Positions 25,105 through 33,183 of a stretch of DNA of 64,000 nt are shown here, in pieces (the first letter of the stretch is position 1; every line of letters begins with the position of its first letter). Source of the stretch: Okibacterium fritillariae. Its GTDB lineage: Bacteria; Actinomycetota; Actinomycetes; Actinomycetales; Microbacteriaceae. The position numbers and the translations under genes are program-made. The notes below the pieces were generated by a model. It was not told the DNA's origin. It did no database searches and saw nothing but the letters and a program-made list of their open reading frames with translations. Where the stretch lies: assembly GCF_900167575.1 (NCBI RefSeq), contig NZ_FUZP01000001.1, positions 310,001 to 374,000 of the forward strand, written 5' to 3'.

Positions 25105-25803
25105 ATGAAGCGCGTCGAGCGGTTGCACGCGCTGTCCGAGATGCTGCGCCGCAACGGAACGTGCGGCAGCTCCGCCGAACGGTTGGCGCGCGAGTTCGAC
25201 GTGTCCGTGCGCACCGTCAAGCGGGATCTCGCCGCCCTTGAACGCAGCGGCGCGCCCATCTGGTCGCGGCCCGGGCCCGGCGGTGGCTACGGGCTGGCGG
25301 TGGGTGCATCCCTGCCGCCGGTCAGCTTGTCGGCAGAGCAGGCGGTGGCGCTCATGGCTGCTGCGTCGGCCGCGCGCGATGCCCCCTACTCAGATCTGGC
25401 GGCAGCCGGCATCCAGAAGATCGTGGATGTCCTCGACCCTCGCACCCGCGCCCGCGCCGAGCAGCTGGCCGGCCGCGTCTGGGTCGATGCGCCACCGTCG
25501 GCCTCGCGTGCGACCCGGTCGGCGCTGGAGGAGGGGATGGCCGAGCAGTGCGTCGTCCGCCTGCGCTACACCGCGCAATCCGGGGTCACGACCACGCGCG
25601 ACGTCGAGCCCGTGCTGTTCGCCTCCACGAACGGCCAGTGGTACCTCGTCGGGTGGTGCCGGATGCGCGACGCGATGCGCTGGTTCACGGTGTCACGCAT
25701 CGAGCGAGCTAGCGTGACCAAGATGGCGTGCACGGGCCACACAGTGGATGAGGTCGGCGAGCCGCCGACGAACGCCAGGCCGGTGCATGGCCGGGATGGC
25801 TGA
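25105..25803 (+). CDS. WYL-domain transcriptional regulator (HTH-11/YafY type)
   Basis: 232 residues from the ATG at 25105; the frame runs open upstream but no better start exists. N-terminal winged HTH (about 1-60, GSSAERLAREFDVSVRTVKR) and a WYL domain (about 130-215, NGQWYLVGWCRMRDAMRWF containing the W-Y-L triplet). WYL domains sense nucleotide or other small ligands and appear in many regulators, including those of defence genes. Here the neighbour is a hydrolase, a common pairing for this regulator type. It follows the hydrolase's divergent promoter. Confidence 0.85.
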   Translation: MKRVERLHALSEMLRRNGTCGSSAERLAREFDVSVRTVKRDLAALERSGAPIWSRPGPGGGYGLAVGASLPPVSLSAEQAVALMAAASAARDAPYSDLAAAGIQKIVDVLDPRTRARAEQLAGRVWVDAPPSASRATRSALEEGMAEQCVVRLRYTAQSGVTTTRDVEPVLFASTNGQWYLVGWCRMRDAMRWFTVSRIERASVTKMACTGHTVDEVGEPPTNARPVHGRDG

Positions 25804-25887
25804 CAGACGGCGGGATGAGGTTTCGGTGATGGCCGAGGTTGTCGTGCAGGCCGGCGGCTGTGCGCGAGCCGCCTAGACTCGGGTGTC

Positions 25888-26316
25888 ATGGTGAAGGCAT
25901 GGCGCATGGTCGCGGCGATCCTCGTCGGGGTGCCGACGCTCATCGCCGCGGGGGTGGTCATTGCGTGGATGCCTCTGCCGAGCAGCCTCGATGTGCAATG
26001 GTCGGGCACAGAGGTGACCAACACGCAGCCCCTCTGGGCCTTCTTCATCCCGGTCGTGCTGCTGACCGGCGTGGGCCTCGTTCTGGCCGTCACCGCGGCG
26101 ATCGATAGGGACCGAGGGTCCGCGCATAAGGGCACCTTGTTCACCGCTGCACTCTTGACGGCAGCCAGCGGAGGGGTGGCGGTCGCGCTTATCGCCATCA
26201 ATCTGGGACATGCCGAGCCCACGGGCCCGGCCATTCTCGGCGCGATCGCGTTCGCTCCGATTTATGCGCTGCTTCCGCTCTCTGTCGTGGCGCTCGTGGC
26301 GCGGCGCGGCGGTTAG
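25888..26316 (+). CDS. DUF1648-like membrane protein
   Basis: 142 residues: four hydrophobic segments (about 8-28, 50-70, 85-105, 112-135). The loop MPLPSSLDVQWSG after the first helix is the usual 'Pro-x-x-Pro ... W/H-W-x-G' turn of DUF1648. TAGACT 10 bp upstream of the ATG looks like a -10 box, so the message is probably leaderless. Function unknown. Confidence 0.6.
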   Translation: MVKAWRMVAAILVGVPTLIAAGVVIAWMPLPSSLDVQWSGTEVTNTQPLWAFFIPVVLLTGVGLVLAVTAAIDRDRGSAHKGTLFTAALLTAASGGVAVALIAINLGHAEPTGPAILGAIAFAPIYALLPLSVVALVARRGG

Positions 26317-26541
26317 GCTACCTCGCGCACCGCTGCAGCGAGCCTCTCGAGAACCCCATGGCCGGCCATTTCAGGGCGGCGAAATTCGGGGCCGTGAGGT
26401 TGGCCCGGCTGCGCTGACCGGGAGAAGCCGATCACGGACGTCTCCTTCCGAGGAACGATCGGCCGAATGTCGTCCGGTCAGGGGAGAAGTGGCGCGCGCC
26501 GCGTTGGCAGGAGACGCGCGCCACAGTTGGGGTGGCCCCGA

Positions 26542-28731
26542 TCAGGTCCGAGCGCCGCGGCGGTTCGGCTGCTCGACCTCGGCCGCGTCGATGAACGTGC
26601 GGGCGCGCACCGTTCCGTCGACGTCTGTGAACCAGACGAGGAGCCGCGCCGCTTCCCGGGGCGGTCGCACCGTGAGAGTGCCCGGGGACGAGACCTCGAA
26701 GGGGCGGGCGGACAACGGGGCGGACGAGAACAGGGATGCCTCAGCATCCCCCTCAACCGCCGAGGAGACGTTGATAGAGGCAGAAGCCCCAGAGCCCGCA
26801 GACCCCGTTGAAGCCACAGAAGGCGATCCCGACATGAACGACGCGAAGGAGCGCCCTGCCTCGACCCACGTGGCGTGCACGCGCCCTGTGATGGTCTGCC
26901 GCCCGTGATGCGACAGGCGGATGCCGAGCTCGAACGGCTGCGTCGGCACCGGCATATCCGCTCCCGCGCAACGCGGGATGAGGTCGACGATGAGCACCGT
27001 GTCGGCATTGCTGTCGGCGGGGTCGAGGCCGCCGGCATCCTTGGCTCGTCTGTCGACGTCGACGAGGCCCGCGCTCTCGTGTTCGACATCGGCGAGTTCG
27101 GTGTAGACGTAACCCGCGAACCTGTCGTGACGCCGCAACTCCTGCGTCTGCCAACGCACGTGCCAGGCGCGCTCGAGGCTCGTGAACCCCTCACCGAACT
27201 CGCTGTTCAGGATGGGCACGCCCATCGGCGTGTTCTGTCGCGTGCCGTAGAGGCTCTTGTCGACCACGAAGTCAGGGCCGAGTTTCACCGGGAAGTCGTG
27301 ACGGACACCGGTCGCCAGGTCGGCGACGCTCTGAGCCCACGTGGCTGGATCGGGTTCGTAGTAGTGCCAGTCGACGAGGTCGGTTTTCACGTGCGACCAG
27401 CCCGAGTTCTCGACGATGGGACGCGTGTGGTCGATCGCCGCGAGGGTGTCGTAGGCCGCGACGGCCGCTGCCGCGCGTTCCGGGCTGCCGGGGATATCCC
27501 AATCCAGGCCCCACTCCTCGTTATAGAGCCCCCAGATGACGATCGACGGGTGATTCCCGTCGCGCTCGACCATCGGCGCGATCTGTTCCTCGAAGGCCCG
27601 CGCGGCCGCCGGCGTGAAGCGGCTGGGGCAGGCCGGCTCGGCCCACACCAGCATGCCCATCTCGTCGGCAGCGTGCAGCCACCGGGGTTCCTCGAACTTG
27701 AGGTGTTTGCGCACGAGGTTGAAGCCGAAACCACGTGCGAGTTCGAGGTCCCGTAAAAGGGCGTCGTCGTCGGGTGCGGTCAGACCGGATGTCGGCCAGT
27801 AGCCTTGGTCGAGCACGCCCCGCACATACAGGCGTTCATCGTTGAGGAACAGCTGCTCGCCCCGCACCTCGATGCGGCGCAGACCCGTCGTCACGACCAC
27901 CGCATCCGTGCTCGCGCCATCCTCGGTCGTGATCTCGACACGGTAGAGGTGCGGATCTTCGGGCGACCAGAGTCGAGGTTCGTCGAGGTCGAGGCGTGCC
28001 GAGAAAGAGCCGTCCGACGCCCGGCCGACGTTCACTGTGTCACCACCGGCAGCCCCGTCGTCGAGGATGCGCGCCGAGACCGTGGCCTCATCGGGTCGAT
28101 CCCCGGCGACCGAGACGCTCACGTCGATACCGGTCAGGGAATCGCCGCGCAGCGTCACGGACGACGCGTATGTGCGGCCCCTCGCCTCGAGCCACACGCT
28201 CTGCCAGATGCCCGACGAGGGCGTGAATGAGACCCCGTCGTAATCGTCGCGCGGAATGGAGCGTTGCTTGCCGTGCACGATCTCGCGCTTATCGGCGGGT
28301 GCCGACACCTCGACGGTCAGTTCGGCGGAATGCCCGACCGCGACGTGGTCGGTGACGTCGAATTCGAACGATGTATACCCGCCGGTATGTGTGCCCACGA
28401 GAACGCCGTCGATCAACACCGCGGCCTCGTGCCAGACGGCGCCGAAGCTCAGCACGACGCGATCGCCCGCCCACTCCTCGGGCACGGTGAGGGAGCGCGT
28501 GTAGGTGGCGCGTTCCAGCCAGGTGCGGGCAATTCCGGATGCTTCGGTCTCCCACGCGAACGGCACGATGATGGTGGCGTCGCCGTCGATGCTGCGGAAG
28601 TCCCATTCTCCGTTGAGGCTCAGCCAGCGATCGGAGCGATCTCTGTCGGGTCGCGGATATTCCGGCCGCGGTATCGGCGACCGGTCGAACGCGGAAGCGT
28701 CGAGATGGTGTCGATCGGTTACGAGTGTCAT
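26542..28731 (-). CDS. GH2 family beta-galactosidase/beta-glucuronidase-like enzyme
   Basis: 729 residues from the ATG at 28731; the open frame upstream is inside the permease gene. Jelly-roll sugar-binding domain (about 35-185), Ig-like domain (about 190-285) and TIM barrel (about 290-600) of GH2. Acid/base Glu405 lies in GLYNEEWG and nucleophile Glu511 in LNSEFGEG. A C-terminal beta domain (about 620-729) contains a Gly/Ser-rich linker. It hydrolyses a beta-linked galactoside, glucuronide or mannoside; the exact sugar cannot be set from sequence. No signal peptide, so it should act on the sugar imported by the ABC genes upstream (permease stop 5 bp away). Confidence 0.85.
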   Translation of the reverse strand: MTLVTDRHHLDASAFDRSPIPRPEYPRPDRDRSDRWLSLNGEWDFRSIDGDATIIVPFAWETEASGIARTWLERATYTRSLTVPEEWAGDRVVLSFGAVWHEAAVLIDGVLVGTHTGGYTSFEFDVTDHVAVGHSAELTVEVSAPADKREIVHGKQRSIPRDDYDGVSFTPSSGIWQSVWLEARGRTYASSVTLRGDSLTGIDVSVSVAGDRPDEATVSARILDDGAAGGDTVNVGRASDGSFSARLDLDEPRLWSPEDPHLYRVEITTEDGASTDAVVVTTGLRRIEVRGEQLFLNDERLYVRGVLDQGYWPTSGLTAPDDDALLRDLELARGFGFNLVRKHLKFEEPRWLHAADEMGMLVWAEPACPSRFTPAAARAFEEQIAPMVERDGNHPSIVIWGLYNEEWGLDWDIPGSPERAAAAVAAYDTLAAIDHTRPIVENSGWSHVKTDLVDWHYYEPDPATWAQSVADLATGVRHDFPVKLGPDFVVDKSLYGTRQNTPMGVPILNSEFGEGFTSLERAWHVRWQTQELRRHDRFAGYVYTELADVEHESAGLVDVDRRAKDAGGLDPADSNADTVLIVDLIPRCAGADMPVPTQPFELGIRLSHHGRQTITGRVHATWVEAGRSFASFMSGSPSVASTGSAGSGASASINVSSAVEGDAEASLFSSAPLSARPFEVSSPGTLTVRPPREAARLLVWFTDVDGTVRARTFIDAAEVEQPNRRGART

Positions 28732-28736
28732 TCTGT

Positions 28737-29675
28737 TCAGCCCTTCACGCTTCCAGCGAGGATTCCGTTGATGAAATGGCGCTGCAGTGCGATGAAGAGC
28801 ACGAGCAGCGGTATGAGAGCGACCGAGCTGGCGGCGAGCAGTTCGCCGGTGACGGTCGCATAGTCGGCGCCCACCCGGTTGCCCGTGATGTTCTGCGCCA
28901 GGGTCGAGAGCACGACCTGGAGGGTCGACATGCGCTCGGAGCTGGCTATGACGACGGGCCACACGAAGTCGTTGTAGATATTCATGATGGTCAGGACGGC
29001 GAGACCCGCCAGGCCCGGTCGGATGACGGGCAGCACGACCCTCCAGAAGATGCCGAATTCACTGCATCCGTCGACTCGTGCGGCATCGAGCAGCTCGTCG
29101 GGAACCGCGGAGATGACCTGGCGCATCCAGAAGATTGCGAAGGCGTCGACGGAGCCCGGGAGGATCAGCGCCTGGTAAGTGTTCACCCAGCCGAGCTGTT
29201 TCATTTCGAGCAACAGCGGAATGATGAGCACGATCGTCGGCAACGTCAGCGTGAGGAGCACGGCGCCGAAGATCACGTTCTTGCCGATGAAGTCATACTT
29301 CGCGAACGCGTAGGCGGCGAGCGGCGCGAAGAACAGCGTGATCGCGCCCTTGAACACGAGCACCACGGCCGTGTTGAAGAAACCCGATCCGATCGGGACG
29401 TCTTGGAACATGGCGATGTAGTTGTCGAGCGTGAAGGTCGAAGGGTCGAACGAGAGCGGCGCGCGGATGATGTCGTTCGCGGGTTTGAACGCCGACACCA
29501 GCGCCCACATGACAGGGGCGAGGAAAGCTACCGTCAGCAGCACGAGGAAGAGCTGCGAGCCGATGGCCGGCCGCGCCCGCCGGTGGGGTCGTGGTGGTGC
29601 GACGGCCGTCCGTTCGTTACGCGAGGCTGGTGGGCCGGGGGGAGCGGCGGGCGCAGACTTCTGCACAGTCGTCAC
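28737..29675 (-). CDS. Sugar ABC transporter permease (MalG type)
   Basis: 312 residues: ~35-residue Pro/Ala/Arg-rich tail, six membrane helices, the EAA-like loop LDAARVDGCSEFGIFWRVVL near 203-222, and the C-terminus QRHFINGILAGSVKG typical of second CUT1 permeases. It pairs with the permease at 29679-30557, whose stop codon is 3 bp from its start. Confidence 0.9.
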   Translation of the reverse strand: MTTVQKSAPAAPPGPPASRNERTAVAPPRPHRRARPAIGSQLFLVLLTVAFLAPVMWALVSAFKPANDIIRAPLSFDPSTFTLDNYIAMFQDVPIGSGFFNTAVVLVFKGAITLFFAPLAAYAFAKYDFIGKNVIFGAVLLTLTLPTIVLIIPLLLEMKQLGWVNTYQALILPGSVDAFAIFWMRQVISAVPDELLDAARVDGCSEFGIFWRVVLPVIRPGLAGLAVLTIMNIYNDFVWPVVIASSERMSTLQVVLSTLAQNITGNRVGADYATVTGELLAASSVALIPLLVLFIALQRHFINGILAGSVKG

Positions 29676-29678
29676 GGT

Positions 29679-30557
29679 TCAGTCCTTCGATCGCAGCAGT
29701 CGGACGAACACGAGCGAGAGCGCCATCACAGCGATGACGAGCAGGAACGAGTTCGCGGCGCCGGTGCCGAGGTCGGCGCGCGTGATGTGGTTGTAGAGGT
29801 AGTACCCCGCCGTCGTCGTGGACCCGTACGGCCCGCCCTGCGTCACGACGAACGGTTCGGCGAACATCTGGAACACCGCGAGTGTCTGCAACACGACGGC
29901 GAACATGATGGTGCGGCGAATCAGGGGAATCGTGATGCTCCAGAGCTGCCTCGGGCCCGAAGCACCGTCGAGATCGGCCGCCTCGTAGATGTTCGAGTCG
30001 ATCGACTGCAGCCCCGAGAGCAGGATGATGACGATGAACCCGGTGGTTTTCCACAGGAACAGCAGGGCGAGGGTAGGTTTCGCCCATTCGCTGGTGGTCA
30101 GCCATCCGACATCCGGCAACCCGACCAGATTCAGCAGGCCGTTCACCGCGCCATAGTCCTGGTCGAAGACCACCACCCAGATCTGCGCGATCGCCACGAG
30201 CGGGGTGACGAACGGCACGATGAACGCCACGCGGTAGAAGCCACGCAGTTTGAGCTTCGCGTTGTTCAGAAGCACGGCCGCGAGGACCGCGACGACCAAC
30301 TGCACCGGGATGATCAGCAACCAGAGGGTGGCCGAGTTGCCGAGAGACGCCCAGAAGCCGGGGCTCGTGAGTAGATAGATGTAATTGTCGAAGCCCACCC
30401 ATTTCGCCGCGCCGAACCCCCGCCAATCGGTGAAGCTGAGACGCGCGGTGAAGATGAGCGGATAGATGCTGAACGCCAGGAATATGGCGACGAACGGGGC
30501 GACGAAGACATACGGCGCGAGGCGGCTCCTCGGGCGCGAGCGAAGGATCGTGGAGAT
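29679..30557 (-). CDS. Sugar ABC transporter permease (MalF type), apparent AUC start
   Basis: A downstream GTG at 30398 would give 239 residues, lacking the first membrane helix. In the same frame the protein reads back without stop through LAPYVFVAPFVAIFLAF, a good first helix, to codon ATC at 30557-30555, which lies 7 nt after GGAGAGG. No ATG, GTG or TTG is available in between. From that point the chain is 292 residues, normal for the family, with the EAA loop EAADLDGASGPRQLWSITIP. Either the start is a rare AUC or a base change destroyed an ATG. It follows the binding protein by 11 bp. Confidence 0.8.
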   Translation of the reverse strand: MSTILRSRPRSRLAPYVFVAPFVAIFLAFSIYPLIFTARLSFTDWRGFGAAKWVGFDNYIYLLTSPGFWASLGNSATLWLLIIPVQLVVAVLAAVLLNNAKLKLRGFYRVAFIVPFVTPLVAIAQIWVVVFDQDYGAVNGLLNLVGLPDVGWLTTSEWAKPTLALLFLWKTTGFIVIILLSGLQSIDSNIYEAADLDGASGPRQLWSITIPLIRRTIMFAVVLQTLAVFQMFAEPFVVTQGGPYGSTTTAGYYLYNHITRADLGTGAANSFLLVIAVMALSLVFVRLLRSKD

Positions 30558-30568
30558 GTTCCCTCTCC

Positions 30569-31942
30569 TTACTGTCGGTCGATCAGGTTCTTCTGGATCT
30601 CGTCGGACGAGTTCCCGATGACCTGATCGGGCGTGAGGTCGCCGTCGAGCATGCGTTGGATGTTGTTACCGAGGTAGTCGACGGAACCGGCCCACCACGA
30701 CGGCGTCGGCACGCTCCGCGGGATCTCGGCGCCGGCCGTCGTCGCGACCGCCCACAGGTCCTGACCGCCGAGTGCATCGACGGGCTTGAAGAGCGGTGCG
30801 TCGGACTGTGCGGCCGGTTGGTAGCTGGGGATCGACGTGTTGAGGCCATTTGGATAGATATCGTTCGGACCCCACACGGCTGTGTAACCCGCTTTATCGA
30901 ACATGAGGAACTGATAGAAGAGCCACGCCAGCTCGGAGTTTTCGCCGCCGCGCGGGATGACGAACGACGAGCCACCCATGGCGCCGCTTCGAGCGCCTCC
31001 GTCCTTCCATGCCGGGAGGGGCATCGCGCGCCAGTCGCCGAGCGTCTCGGGCAGCAACTGCTGGGTGGCGAAGCTGTACCAGATGGCCCAGGGATAGAAG
31101 ACCTGGTTGCCGTTCTCCAGTTCGGCGATGTCGGTTGCGTTCAGGTATTCGGCCCGGGTGCCGAGTCCATCGGTCTGAACCGTGTCGAGGAAGGTGAGAA
31201 TCTCTTTATATTCGGGCGAATCGAGCCTCAACGCGCCATCGGCGTCGGCGATGCTCGTGCCGAGTTGGCTCGCATACATCTCGAGCTGCAACTGACCGAG
31301 GAACGCCGATTGCTCGAGGTGGATGGGTTTCGCCGTGGGAACGGCCTCTTTGTACGCGCGGGCCGCGGCGAGTAGGTCGTCGTAGGTCTCGATGGTCGAC
31401 GCATCCACGCCGGCCTTCTCGAGCGCCGCGGCGTTGTAGTAGAGCAGACCCGGGTTGGAGTCGAACGGGACACCATAGATGCCGCCGCCGATGGAGTTGA
31501 CGTCGACCTTCTGGGGCGCGATGTCGTTCACGTAGGGGGCGAGTACATCGCTCAGGTCCCAGAGCGAGTCGGCCAGGCCAGCGACTTTCGCGTCGTCGAG
31601 GAAGACACCATCGGGCACATCGGTGCCGGTGATGAGGGTGTTCTGCAGCTTCGCATCGATATCGACGGCTTCATGGTGCACGGTGATGTCGGGGTAGACC
31701 TTGTTGAAATCCTCGATGGCATCGTCGAAGACCTCGTAGAGGTCTCCCGAGCGATCCCAAATGGTGATCTCGCCCTTCGGGGATTTCTCGGTCGGGGCGG
31801 CGAGGCGATCGGACGTTGCGGCATCGTCCCCTCCCGTGATGTCGGGGCCGCACCCGGAAGCGCCGAGCGCGACGCCGGCGGCCAGGCCGATGGCGAGGAT
31901 GCGTTGTGCCGTCTTGCGGGGACGGCGGGGTTTATGTGACAC
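30569..31942 (-). CDS. Sugar ABC transporter substrate-binding lipoprotein
   Basis: 457 residues from the GTG at 31942, which has AAGGAG 6 nt upstream; longer in-frame starts overlap the operators. Tat-like/basic N-terminus (SHKPRRPRK), hydrophobic core and lipobox GASGC. The mature family-1 solute-binding fold opens with GEITIWDRSGDLYEVF. Expected to load an oligosaccharide onto the permeases just downstream. Promoter region shared with the LacI gene at 32085; two LacI-type sites lie between them. Confidence 0.9.
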   Translation of the reverse strand: MSHKPRRPRKTAQRILAIGLAAGVALGASGCGPDITGGDDAATSDRLAAPTEKSPKGEITIWDRSGDLYEVFDDAIEDFNKVYPDITVHHEAVDIDAKLQNTLITGTDVPDGVFLDDAKVAGLADSLWDLSDVLAPYVNDIAPQKVDVNSIGGGIYGVPFDSNPGLLYYNAAALEKAGVDASTIETYDDLLAAARAYKEAVPTAKPIHLEQSAFLGQLQLEMYASQLGTSIADADGALRLDSPEYKEILTFLDTVQTDGLGTRAEYLNATDIAELENGNQVFYPWAIWYSFATQQLLPETLGDWRAMPLPAWKDGGARSGAMGGSSFVIPRGGENSELAWLFYQFLMFDKAGYTAVWGPNDIYPNGLNTSIPSYQPAAQSDAPLFKPVDALGGQDLWAVATTAGAEIPRSVPTPSWWAGSVDYLGNNIQRMLDGDLTPDQVIGNSSDEIQKNLIDRQ

Positions 31943-31963
31943 GTGACACTCCTTCGTGACGGC

Positions 31964-31984
31964 GTTTGCCAACGTGTGCAAAAC
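31964..31984. promoter_or_regulatory. LacI-type operator, site 1
   Basis: GTTTGC-N8-GCAAAAC, centred on ACGT: imperfect palindrome between the divergent binding-protein and lacI-like genes. Confidence 0.55.
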
Positions 31985-31994
31985 ACTAGCCCCT

Positions 31995-32013
31995 GTTTGC
32001 GCACGTTGCAAAC
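31995..32013. promoter_or_regulatory. LacI-type operator, site 2
   Basis: GTTTGC-N7-GCAAAC with perfect 6-bp arms. The two sites share arms and lie 29-30 bp apart, suggesting cooperative binding by the LacI protein encoded at 32085. Confidence 0.6.
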
Positions 32014-32084
32014 GATATGCTCGAGAAGTCGAAAAAAGGGATTCGCAGTGACCGCTGCACCCGTGACCAGTGAGGGGGGTGACC

Positions 32085-33107
32085 ATGGCAGCGACTCTGC
32101 GGGACGTTGCCGATCATGCGCAGGTCTCGATGCGCACGGTGTCCAACGTGGTCAGCGGCTATACGCACGTCAGTGAGAAGATGCGCGCCCACGTGCTGCG
32201 CTCGATCGAAGAACTCGACTACCGTCCGAACCCCGTGGCTCGCACGCTGCGCACGGGCCGAACGGGAGTGGTGGCGCTGATCGTCCCCGAGATCGATGTG
32301 CCCTACTTCAGTGCCCTCGCCCGGGACATGATCAACGCCGCGGCGACCTTCGGCTACCGCGTGATGATCGATCAGACTGGCCATGACCACGAGCGCGAAC
32401 GCGACCTTCTCACGGGCAACGATCGCACCATGCTGTTCGATGGCATCCTCTTCAGCCCGCTCGTCACGAAACTCGAGTTGCTCGAGATGAACTCACCGAC
32501 CAAGATGCCTCTCGTCCTGCTGGGAGAGCATGACTTCGACGGTCGCTACGACCATGTGGCCATCGACAACGTCAGGGCTGCTCAGGATGCCGTGCAGCAC
32601 CTGCTCGATCGCGGTCGAACCCGCATCGCGGCCATCGGCGCCCAGCCGCTCGAGCAATACGCCACTCCGCAGCAGCGCAGCGCCGGATACGAGACTGCAC
32701 TCACCGAAGCGGGCATCGCAATCGAACCCGAGCTGGTGCGCGAGGCCGAGCACTACAGCCGCGCTGACGGCTATGACGCGGCGACCGCTTTGATGGCGCT
32801 GCCCGAGCGACCCGACGCCATTTTCTGTTTCTCCGACCTGCTCGCCATGGGGGCCATGCGGGCCGTCTTCGATGCCGGGTTCTCAGTGCCGGAGGATGTG
32901 GCGATCGTCGGGATCGACGACATCGAGGAGGGGCGGTTCTCGCGCCCCTCGCTCAGCTCGGTATCCCTCGATACGGCCTTCATCGCCGAGCGGTCGATGG
33001 AGCGGCTGGCCGCGCGCATCGATGATCCCGATCGTGCCCCCGAGCAGATCATCGCGCCCCATGCCCTGCGCGCGCGCGAGAGTACAGCCATCGCACAGTC
33101 CCCATAA
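32085..33107 (+). CDS. LacI family transcriptional regulator (GH2 locus)
   Basis: 340 residues from the ATG at 32085, which follows GAGGGGGG. N-terminal HTH LRDVADHAQVSMRTVSNVVS (about 5-24) and hinge YRPNPVARTLRTGRTG, then the PBP-like effector domain (about 60-335) with the conserved FCFSDLLAMGAMRAV and DVAIVGIDDIE. It faces the binding-protein operon and should repress both directions through the two GTTTGC...GCAAAC sites. A possible third target is the secreted Asp-box enzyme directly downstream. The inducer is unknown. Confidence 0.9.
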   Translation: MAATLRDVADHAQVSMRTVSNVVSGYTHVSEKMRAHVLRSIEELDYRPNPVARTLRTGRTGVVALIVPEIDVPYFSALARDMINAAATFGYRVMIDQTGHDHERERDLLTGNDRTMLFDGILFSPLVTKLELLEMNSPTKMPLVLLGEHDFDGRYDHVAIDNVRAAQDAVQHLLDRGRTRIAAIGAQPLEQYATPQQRSAGYETALTEAGIAIEPELVREAEHYSRADGYDAATALMALPERPDAIFCFSDLLAMGAMRAVFDAGFSVPEDVAIVGIDDIEEGRFSRPSLSSVSLDTAFIAERSMERLAARIDDPDRAPEQIIAPHALRARESTAIAQSP

Positions 33108-33115
33108 ATCGGGAC

Positions 33116-33130
33116 TTGCCACGATGGCAA
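33116..33130. promoter_or_regulatory. Palindrome upstream of the Asp-box enzyme gene
   Basis: TTGCCACGATGGCAA, a perfect 6+6 bp palindrome with CGA centre, 53 bp before the ATG at 33184. Half-site TTGC/GCAA resembles the neighbouring LacI sites, so the same regulator may act here. Confidence 0.5.
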
Positions 33131-33183
33131 ATTGTGGGCAATGTAATCAGTGCGTTGGCGCGTTCTCGAAAAAAGGGATAACA

